The position numbers and the translations under genes were made by a program. Under the pieces are notes generated by a model that was not told the origin of the DNA, did no database searches, and saw only the letters and a list, made by a program, of their open reading frames with translations. From the NCBI GenBank assembly GCA_002367355.1, contig DFBQ01000127.1, positions 1 through 12,578 on the forward strand: a stretch of DNA of 12,578 nt, given 5' to 3'. This document shows, one piece after another, positions 7,649 through 12,578 of the stretch (its first letter is position 1; each line of letters begins with the position of its first letter). The DNA is from Deltaproteobacteria bacterium UBA3076. GTDB lineage: Bacteria; Desulfobacterota; Dissulfuribacteria; Dissulfuribacterales; UBA3076.

Positions 7649-8251
7649 ATGGATGAGCAAGCGGCTTCGACTGTAAAAGAAGAGAAAGACAGGGAACTCC
7701 CCAGGGCTGAAGCCCTGTACCGGGAGGCAAAGACTATGAGTGTCCAGGGGAGGTCCCTGGATGCTATTGAGAAATTTGATGAGGCCCTTGAAATTTTTGA
7801 AGCCGCTGACGGAAAAGACGTGGAGGTTGCAAACATCTGTGAGCAGATAGGAGATCTCCGCACAATGCGGGGAAATTTCAAAGGGGCCATACCTGTCTAT
7901 CAGAGGGCGCTGGCAATATGTGAGAAGAAACACGACCCTGTCAGTACTGTTTTATTGGCAGAGAAAATCATCGATCTCTACAGACAGTTAGGGGAGCTGG
8001 ATAAGGCCCTTCCATACTATTTTCGAGCACTAGAGCTGGTGGAAAAGCTCGAGGATATCGGCAAGGTCGGGCTATATCTTACAGGAATAGGTGATATTTA
8101 CCAAAAAAGGAATGAACTGGATAAGGCCCTGGATGCCTATAGGACTGCACATGGAATTTATCAGGACACGGCATACAGGGAGAGGACAGAGATACTTGAA
8201 AAGGGCATAAAAATAATTGAGGAGGCCATGTCGGCCGGGGCTTCTAAGTAG
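7649..8251 (+). CDS. Tetratricopeptide-repeat protein, third gene of the cassette
   Basis: 200 residues. After a charged N-terminus (about 1-17) come about four TPR units at roughly 18-52, 60-93, 101-134 and 141-174, of the longer 40-residue spacing seen in kinesin-light-chain-like or NB-ARC-associated TPRs (for example VANICEQIGDLRTMRGNFKG and GLYLTGIGDIYQKRNELDKA). No signal peptide or membrane segment is visible. The ATG at 7649 comes six bases after the stop of the HEAT gene, with an AGGAGTGAG ribosome site overlapping that stop, so coupling is likely. Its repeats are not simply a copy of those in the first TPR gene of the cassette. The partner is unknown. Confidence 0.87.
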   Translation: MDEQAASTVKEEKDRELPRAEALYREAKTMSVQGRSLDAIEKFDEALEIFEAADGKDVEVANICEQIGDLRTMRGNFKGAIPVYQRALAICEKKHDPVSTVLLAEKIIDLYRQLGELDKALPYYFRALELVEKLEDIGKVGLYLTGIGDIYQKRNELDKALDAYRTAHGIYQDTAYRERTEILEKGIKIIEEAMSAGASK

Positions 8252-8252
8252 T

Positions 8253-8277
8253 GTCTGAACGAAAAGGCCGTTCAGAC
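8253..8277. terminator. Hairpin between convergent genes, possible terminator
   Basis: A perfect 9-bp stem pairs GTCTGAACG (8253-8261) with CGTTCAGAC (8269-8277) around AAAAGGC. An alternative pairing joins GTGTCTG (8251-8257) to CAGACAC (8278-8284). It begins right at the stop of the second TPR gene and lies between convergent genes, which suits a terminator, but no T-run directly follows on either strand, so it may instead be a 3' end stabiliser. Confidence 0.45.
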
Positions 8278-8284
8278 CAGACAC

Positions 8285-8319
8285 AATTTTGAATTCTAAA
8301 TTTTGAATTTTGAATTAAG
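8285..8319. repeat. AT-rich 7-base tandem repeat overlapping a stop codon
   Basis: Five consecutive 7-base units read AATTTTG, AATTCTA, AATTTTG, AATTTTG, AATTAAG. Three of the five are identical. The minus-strand gene ending at 8315 takes its TAA stop from the last unit. Confidence 0.7.
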
Positions 8320-8848
8320 AAAGGAGTATGGCAGCCATAGGCCACCGTCTTTTGCCACGCTCATTACCTTCCAACGCTACAGAGAGTTCGTAGAGCCTTC
8401 TTTGCAGGGGTTCCAGATTAAGGGCAGGATAGGTTTTTCCTTTCTCAAAGCCGGAGAGTCCGCATACATGGCTTTTATTACCGATCACTGTGGGAATCCC
8501 ATAGGTGCGGCAGTTAATGGGCCGGGTCTTATAACAGACGCACTCTCCGCTGTCAGTCAACAGAGGGCACCTTATACGGGCAAGTGAGAGGTCGGCCTTG
8601 GCGGTGATTAACTGGTCCCAGGACTTGAGTGCTTTTTTTGCAATGTTCAGGGCAGCGCGTCTCTGCTTTCTATCAAGGGAATCAAAGTGTTGGCGAATGT
8701 ACAGTGCTTCTATTAACGAAACGTCAAATACTGCATAGCAGCAATCAGTACACCCCTTTTTGCAGCGCACTTCCTTGCTGTAGCGTTTCTGTACATCCGC
8801 TGCTGCCCTGTCAGCAAAGTCGAATAGATTTTCAAGGTCTTTAAACAT
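8315..8848 (-). CDS. YkgJ-type CxxxCxxCC cysteine-cluster protein
   Basis: 177 residues, predicted cytoplasmic. Cysteines are arranged as in the CxxCxxCC (YkgJ) family, which is believed to bind zinc or an Fe-S cluster: C29-KKG-C33-TD-C36-C37 near the N-terminus, then C94 (RCPLL), C103 and C105 (ECVCYKTRP), C113 in the RPINCRTYGIP segment, and C129. The CxYKxRPxxCRxYGxP phrase is characteristic of the family. An N-terminal helix (about 1-25) precedes the first cluster. The function of the family is not established; roles in metal-cluster handling have been suggested. The start at 8848 has only a weak ribosome site. The stop lies in a heptad tract, so the last residue or two may be repeat-derived. 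It diverges from a second cysteine-cluster gene at 9050. Confidence 0.87.
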   Translation of the reverse strand: MFKDLENLFDFADRAAADVQKRYSKEVRCKKGCTDCCYAVFDVSLIEALYIRQHFDSLDRKQRRAALNIAKKALKSWDQLITAKADLSLARIRCPLLTDSGECVCYKTRPINCRTYGIPTVIGNKSHVCGLSGFEKGKTYPALNLEPLQRRLYELSVALEGNERGKRRWPMAAILLS

Positions 8849-8901
8849 TGACTAATAATTGCCTATGGTTACGAAAATTTAAACCACAAAAACAGATCAT
8901 T

Positions 8902-9008
8902 GAGCGATTAGCCTTTAGCGGTTAGCTATTAGTTTAATGATTACAGGATGTTTTACTATTACAACCACTTTTCAAAGCTAAACGCTAATGGCTAACAGCT
9001 AATCGCTT
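8902..9008. repeat. Inverted heptad-repeat element between divergent cysteine-cluster genes
   Basis: The left arm holds four 7-base units AGCGATT, AGCCTTT, AGCGGTT, AGCTATT (8903-8930) and the right arm four units AAACGCT, AATGGCT, AACAGCT, AATCGCT (8980-9007). The arms are inverted copies of one consensus, AGCNNTT against AANNGCT, with 26 of 35 positions (8902-8936 against 8974-9008) able to pair; mismatches fall almost only at the two free positions of each unit. The loop is 37 bases. It occupies about half of the 201-base intergenic region 8849-9049, where promoters for both divergent genes must also lie. I see no clear promoter in the remainder. Confidence 0.85.
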
Positions 9009-9049
9009 AACTTAGGTAACAACAATACAATACAGGAAGTATATTTACT

Positions 9050-9703
9050 ATGGAATCAGAAAAAAAAATTGAGTCCTGCGTACGATGCGGCACATGCTGC
9101 GAAAAGGGTGGCCCTACCCTGCACTCTGAGGACAGGATTTTTCTCCAAAAGGGCGTTCTAAGACCAACACACCTCTTCACCATGAGGGCCGGGGAGCTGG
9201 CATATCATCCCCTCGAGGAGAGGCTCATAGAACTCTCGGATGAGATGATCAAGATAAAGGGCAAAGACGGATCAATCGCTTGCACATTCTACGATGCAGA
9301 TCACCAGACCTGCGCCATTTATGAGGACCGTCCTTTGGAATGCCGGGTCCTCAAATGCTGGAACACAGCGGAAGTTGAAGGGCTCTTCATGAAAGACCTT
9401 CTATCCCGTCTCGATCTCTGCCCAAAAGGCTCTGCCGTTGCAGACCTGATCTCCGCCTATGAGAGGAGCTTTCCTCCAGGTCGGGTGTACGGCCTTTTGA
9501 GTGAAGCAGGTTTACAAGAAGGAACTCAACAGAGCAGCCCTGAAATAGAACAGATGGTTTCAACCGATGAGGTCTTCCGCCAAAAGGTAGTTGAGACGCT
9601 GGGGCTTAAAGAGGACGAACTTGAGTTTTTCTTCGGACGTCCGGTCAAGTCCCTCGTTGCAGGTATTCATACCCTGATGGATCACAAATTGGAAAATTCA
9701 TGA
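9050..9703 (+). CDS. YkgJ-type CxxCxxCC cysteine-cluster protein, with C-terminal extension
   Basis: 217 residues. The N-terminus opens directly with a CxxCxxCC cluster: C10-VR-C13-GT-C16-C17 followed by EKGGPTLH. Further conserved-looking cysteines are C78 (ACTFYD), C88 (TCAIYEDRP), C98 (LECRVLKC), C103 and C124 (DLCPKG). The C-x-I-Y-E-x-R-P-x-x-C-R phrase is the family hallmark. After about residue 130 comes a helical, charged extension with no cysteine. Role unknown; zinc or Fe-S binding is the usual proposal. AGGA at 9034-9037 lies 12 bases before the ATG, a weak but usable ribosome site. It differs clearly in length and spacing from the divergent cysteine-cluster protein, so this is not a recent duplication. 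A bidirectional terminator follows. Confidence 0.88.
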   Translation: MESEKKIESCVRCGTCCEKGGPTLHSEDRIFLQKGVLRPTHLFTMRAGELAYHPLEERLIELSDEMIKIKGKDGSIACTFYDADHQTCAIYEDRPLECRVLKCWNTAEVEGLFMKDLLSRLDLCPKGSAVADLISAYERSFPPGRVYGLLSEAGLQEGTQQSSPEIEQMVSTDEVFRQKVVETLGLKEDELEFFFGRPVKSLVAGIHTLMDHKLENS

Positions 9704-9727
9704 TTTTGTAAACGAAGAACCAATAAC

Positions 9728-9760
9728 AAAAAGGCCTCCCATAACATAGGAGGCCTTTTA
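9728..9760. terminator. Bidirectional intrinsic terminator between the cysteine-cluster gene and dsrABD
   Basis: A perfect 11-bp stem pairs AAAAGGCCTCC (9729-9739) with GGAGGCCTTTT (9749-9759) around a 9-base loop. On the plus strand the stem ends in TTTTATC; on the minus strand it ends in a run of five Ts. It can stop transcripts arriving from both sides. Confidence 0.88.
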
Positions 9761-9772
9761 TCTTAACTGAGG

Positions 9773-9813
9773 ACAGCAAAGCGGGCTTATTTAATTTATG
9801 GCCCGCTTGCTGT
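9773..9813. terminator. Second hairpin, just downstream of dsrD
   Basis: ACAGCAAAGCGGGC (9773-9786) pairs with GCCCGCTTGCTGT (9801-9813), 13 pairs with one bulged A, around a 14-base AT-rich loop. On the plus strand it is followed by TTTAT; on the minus strand it lies 15 bases beyond the dsrD stop but lacks a T-run. It may be an accessory terminator or a 3'-end protector for dsrABD mRNA. Confidence 0.6.
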
Positions 9814-9828
9814 TTTATGTCTATCTAT

Positions 9829-10089
9829 CTACTCTTTTTCTTCTTCGTGGAATGTGGCTGTCTCCTTCGCGCTGGCACCCTTTAGGCTGTAAAGAGTAGT
9901 GCTCCCCGAAGACCAGTACTCGACCTTTTCTTCCTGGACCAGTGCGCTAGCCGCTTTTTTTATCTCGCGCAACTTGGCATTCTCATCTGCCTTGCACAAG
10001 TCTTTAAAATACATCTTTGGCTTGAATTTTGATTTTTTGGCCATAAAATCCAAGATTTTCTTTTTTAGTTCTTCTATGTCCGCTGCCAT
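9829..10089 (-). CDS. dsrD: DsrD, small winged-helix activator of DsrAB
   Basis: 86 residues, cytoplasmic. The sequence matches DsrD in length and in its core (KKKILDFMAKK near residues 9-19, KMYFKDLCKAD near 25-35, KVEYWSSGSTTLYSL near 55-69), a winged-helix fold. DsrD was long thought to bind DNA and has since been reported to be an allosteric activator of DsrAB. It is found in organisms using the Dsr pathway reductively, so it supports sulfate or sulfite reduction here. The C-terminus is short and acidic (HEEEKE). The start codon lies 14 bases after the dsrB stop with a GAGGT ribosome site (minus-strand 10102-10098) at the very end of dsrB, so it is in the same operon. Confidence 0.95.
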   Translation of the reverse strand: MAADIEELKKKILDFMAKKSKFKPKMYFKDLCKADENAKLREIKKAASALVQEEKVEYWSSGSTTLYSLKGASAKETATFHEEEKE

Positions 10090-10103
10090 AATAGTTTACC
10101 TCA

Positions 10104-11360
10104 TTAATAACCTGCTTCCTTCATCAGTTTGTCAGTATGAGAACTCCACTTGAACTGCGTGGTTGTATGATATGTATCATATGCAAGACGGTAGTCGTCA
10201 ATAGACTTCTCCGTGAAGGGTAATTGACACTGCTCAAAGAAGCGCTCCCAACCGACCCTTGCTGCCCAATCCCCGAGGCGCTCATACTTGTTAGCGCCTT
10301 TCGAATAGGCCTCAACAATGTTTCTGACGATCTTGCATACACTCTGGAAACGCGGCAACTCATTGGGAATATACGGAACAATCAGTTTTGAGAACGTGGG
10401 TTGAGTAATGCGGTTGGAGATCTTTCCGCCAGCCAGGATGGCGACGCCATCGCCCTCTTCATCAGCCAGAGGCATGGCCGGGCACATGGTGTAGCAGTTA
10501 CCGCAGAACATGCACCTTGGCTCATTCACTCGTACCGTCTTGACTTCCTTGCCGTCCGGGAGCGTTACCTTGGCAGGCTTGATCGCTGCAGTAGGACAGG
10601 CAGCTATGGCCAACGGCACCTCGCAGACGCCGGTGATGCGGTCGTCCTCGACAAAGGGAGGCTTTCTGTGGATGCCTAATAGAGCTATATCCGAGCAGTG
10701 GACTGCGCCGCACATGTTGAGGCAGCAGGCCATGGAAATGCGCAGCTTGGCCGGCAGCTTATGGCTATTCCAGTACTCAAACATGTTATCCATCACGGAC
10801 TTTACCATACCGGATGCATCTGTAGCCGGGGTATGACAGTGTATCCAGCCCTGGGTGTGGACGATATTAGTTATTCCTGCACCGGTGCCTCCAATAGGGA
10901 GCTTGTATGATCCGCCGGGATGCTTGAAATTGTTAAGGAATTCCATCAGGTCCTTTAGGGTCCCCTCGTCCGTGACGTGGAACTCAAGGCTGTTCCTGGT
11001 GGTCCAGCGGCATATGCCCTCAGTGAACTTGTCTGCAATATCCCCGATCTCGCGGAGCAGGTTGGTGGTGATCAACCGTGGAGTGGCGCAGCGTACTACC
11101 CACATTACATCACCGGTCTCACTGGTATATTTGATCACACCAGACTGGACGAACTCGTGAGTGAGCCACTTGCCGTAGTTCTTTTTGATCACCTCAGGGA
11201 AAAACTGCTCATAGTGAGGCGGACCCTGGTCTGTAAGGCGGCCTGCCATGGGTTTTTGGGGATTGTACTCCCTGTCGGCAAGCTCGGGGTCATAGGGTTT
11301 ATCCAACAGCTCTTGTATATTGTAGCCGGGATCATCTTTATACATTGAAGTATCTATCAT
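10104..11360 (-). CDS. dsrB: DsrB, beta subunit of dissimilatory sulfite reductase
   Basis: 418 residues. DsrB, with DsrA, forms the alpha2beta2 enzyme that reduces sulfite at coupled siroheme-[4Fe-4S] centres. Siroheme-cluster ligands are visible as C175 ([13 protein letters not shown]) and C212, C213, C217 ([12 protein letters not shown]). The inserted ferredoxin domain carries C255 (CPTAAI) and C283-C286-C289-C293 ([12 protein letters not shown]). The start at 11360 is fixed by AGGAGG (minus-strand 11374-11369) eight bases upstream, 25 bases after the dsrA stop. Compared with well-known DsrB proteins of about 380 residues, it has an N-terminal extension of roughly 30 residues ([20 protein letters not shown] onward) before the conserved YNPxKPMAxRxTD segment. 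The extension looks genuine because of the strong ribosome site. Confidence 0.97.
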   Translation of the reverse strand: MIDTSMYKDDPGYNIQELLDKPYDPELADREYNPQKPMAGRLTDQGPPHYEQFFPEVIKKNYGKWLTHEFVQSGVIKYTSETGDVMWVVRCATPRLITTNLLREIGDIADKFTEGICRWTTRNSLEFHVTDEGTLKDLMEFLNNFKHPGGSYKLPIGGTGAGITNIVHTQGWIHCHTPATDASGMVKSVMDNMFEYWNSHKLPAKLRISMACCLNMCGAVHCSDIALLGIHRKPPFVEDDRITGVCEVPLAIAACPTAAIKPAKVTLPDGKEVKTVRVNEPRCMFCGNCYTMCPAMPLADEEGDGVAILAGGKISNRITQPTFSKLIVPYIPNELPRFQSVCKIVRNIVEAYSKGANKYERLGDWAARVGWERFFEQCQLPFTEKSIDDYRLAYDTYHTTTQFKWSSHTDKLMKEAGY

Positions 11361-11385
11361 TATCTTTACCTCCTGTTAAACTTGA

Positions 11386-12578
11386 TTAAGCAAGATGCCT
11401 TGCACGGAAATCCGCCAGATCGCGCTTCCATCCACCTGGTACCTCTTCCTCTTTCCAGAAAGGATACGGGTTGGACCGAGGTTCCCTTACGTGCTGTGGA
11501 ATAGGTTCGCGCCCGAGTATATCGACAATGTAATGTGAAAGACCCTGACGCTGGATAAGCTCACCAAGTCTCTCCCGGTTTTTTCCTTCTTCCATCCACC
11601 AGTCCCACATCAGATCGACAAAGTCCTTGAACTCTTCATAGGGGTATTCCATCTTAATAAATGGGATGATTAGGGTGGACATCTGGGCACCTTCAAGGAT
11701 CGGTGCCTTTGCCCCGTTCAGGATCGTGGCGCCACAATCCACACCGGGACGCAGGGCATTAGGCATGACATTGATGCAGTGCATGCAGCGGACACACTCG
11801 CGATCGTCGATCTTGAGCTCGTTTCCGTCCATATACATACATCCGCTGGGACAGAGATCAATGACCTCTTTCTGTATGTCGAATGTACCCCAGTCACGGT
11901 CTGAGAAGGCACCAGCATTGGGTGCTATTTCCCCGCCTATATAGGCCTGGACCGCTTTCTGGTCTATACGGATATTGTCTCGCCATGTTCCGATAATAGA
12001 TGTACAGGAACGGGCAATTGCCGCCACGCAGTCATTTGGACAGCCGGAGATCTTGAACTTGAACTTGTAAGGAAATGCCGGACGATGGAGTTCGTCCTGA
12101 TAAGTCATGGTCAGGTCGTAGCAGATGGCTTGTGTATCCAGGCACGAATATTCGCAGCGGGCCTTGCCCATGCAGCATGCCGGCGTCCTGAGGTTGGATC
12201 CGGATCCACCAAGGTCCATGTCAAACTGGTGGCTCAGGTCGTAAAAAGTGGGCTCCAAATTGTCGGTTGAGGTCCCGATAAGGATCATGTCGCCTGTTGA
12301 GCCGTGGAAGTTGGTTACGCCGCTTCCGCGGTGATCCCACATATCACAGAGCTTGCGCAGGAACCTGGAAGTATAAAACTTGCTGGCCGGCTGGTTGACA
12401 CGGAGGGTGTGAAAATGGGCGATGGTAGGGAACTGTTCAGGGGCATCCGAGTAACGCCCGATAACCCCGCCACCATATCCAAAGACACCTACAATACCAC
12501 CATGTTTCCAGTGTGTCTCCTTGTGCACATAAGATAGCTCTAACTGCCCAAGAAGATCGTAGCAGCACTGGACGCCGC
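11386..12578 (-). CDS. dsrA: DsrA, alpha subunit of dissimilatory sulfite reductase, N-terminus beyond window
   Basis: The frame stays open to the window edge: upstream of the in-frame GTG at 12528 it reads VQCCYDLLGQLELSY, which is DsrA sequence, so that GTG is an internal valine and not a start. About 396 codons are present; some 40 N-terminal residues are probably missing. Catalytic siroheme-[4Fe-4S] ligands are visible as the CMGKARC (C-x5-C) and CPNDC (C-x3-C) motifs, with the sulfite-binding basic residues of this family around ARCEYSC. The ferredoxin domain shows CPSGCM and CVRCMHC. The C-terminus (APRSNPY-like EPRSNPYPFW, then GGWKRDLADFRARHLA) fits the family. One oddity is ARSCTSIIGTW after CPNDCVAAI, where I would expect an acidic residue in place of the Cys. 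First gene of dsrABD. Confidence 0.97.
   Translation of the reverse strand, partial: GVQCCYDLLGQLELSYVHKETHWKHGGIVGVFGYGGGVIGRYSDAPEQFPTIAHFHTLRVNQPASKFYTSRFLRKLCDMWDHRGSGVTNFHGSTGDMILIGTSTDNLEPTFYDLSHQFDMDLGGSGSNLRTPACCMGKARCEYSCLDTQAICYDLTMTYQDELHRPAFPYKFKFKISGCPNDCVAAIARSCTSIIGTWRDNIRIDQKAVQAYIGGEIAPNAGAFSDRDWGTFDIQKEVIDLCPSGCMYMDGNELKIDDRECVRCMHCINVMPNALRPGVDCGATILNGAKAPILEGAQMSTLIIPFIKMEYPYEEFKDFVDLMWDWWMEEGKNRERLGELIQRQGLSHYIVDILGREPIPQHVREPRSNPYPFWKEEEVPGGWKRDLADFRARHLA

Noticed and set aside
7273..7890. A 205-codon minus-strand reading across the HEAT and second TPR genes
   Set aside because: Serine-rich shadow spanning the junction of two solid plus-strand genes; no motif and no ribosome site.
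8303..8587. A 94-codon plus-strand reading between the second TPR gene and the cysteine-cluster gene
   Set aside because: It is antisense to the 3' part of the cysteine-cluster gene, which has a clear family signature on the minus strand, and its start lies in the AT-rich heptad tract.
8902..9008. CRISPR array
   Set aside because: The repeating units are only 7 bases, degenerate and inverted between arms. There are no direct repeats of 24-40 bases with unique spacers and no cas gene.
12526..12528. GTG as the start codon of DsrA
   Set aside because: The frame upstream to the window edge is open and encodes recognisable DsrA residues (CCYDLLGQLELSY), so the GTG is internal.

Overview
The window looks like a chromosomal stretch from a dissimilatory sulfate- or sulfite-reducing bacterium, most likely a member of the Desulfobacterota. 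It carries the membrane complex genes dsrMKJOP (first gene partial) on the plus strand at the left, and dsrABD (dsrA partial) on the minus strand at the right. The presence of dsrD, together with the form of DsrAB, points to the reductive pathway rather than sulfur oxidation. No dsrC, sat or apr gene lies in the window.

Layout. 1-4408: dsrM (3' end)-dsrK-dsrJ-dsrO-dsrP, tightly packed, closed by a strong intrinsic terminator at 4433-4466. 4484-5683: an unrecognised gene whose protein has features of a degenerate kinase/aminoglycoside-phosphotransferase fold; its 3' end runs into a heptad-repeat element (5643-5754). 5846-8251: a compact three-gene cassette, TPR protein - zinc-ribbon/HEAT-like protein - TPR protein, probably one operon. 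8315-8848 (minus) and 9050-9703 (plus): two different small CxxxCxxCC / CxxCxxCC cysteine-cluster proteins (YkgJ-type), divergently arranged around an inverted heptad-repeat element (8902-9008). 9729-9813: two hairpins, one a good bidirectional terminator, separating the second cysteine-cluster gene from dsrD. 9829-12578: dsrD, dsrB and dsrA read leftward. No gap without a gene exceeds about 200 bases.

How the genes work together. DsrAB reduces sulfite and, with DsrC (not here), forms a DsrC trisulfide. DsrD stimulates DsrAB. The DsrMKJOP membrane complex links the quinone pool and periplasmic redox partners to reduction of the DsrC trisulfide in the cytoplasm, with DsrK as the catalytic subunit. 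The two dsr blocks converge on an island of about 5.4 kb holding six genes that are not classical dsr genes. Their position suggests, but does not prove, accessory roles in assembly, metal handling or regulation.

The most unusual sequence signal is not a gene. Three separate tracts have an exact 7-base period (AACATCG-like at 5648, AATTTTG-like at 8285, AGCNNTT/AANNGCT at 8903 and 8980). Two of them supply the stop codon of the adjacent gene.
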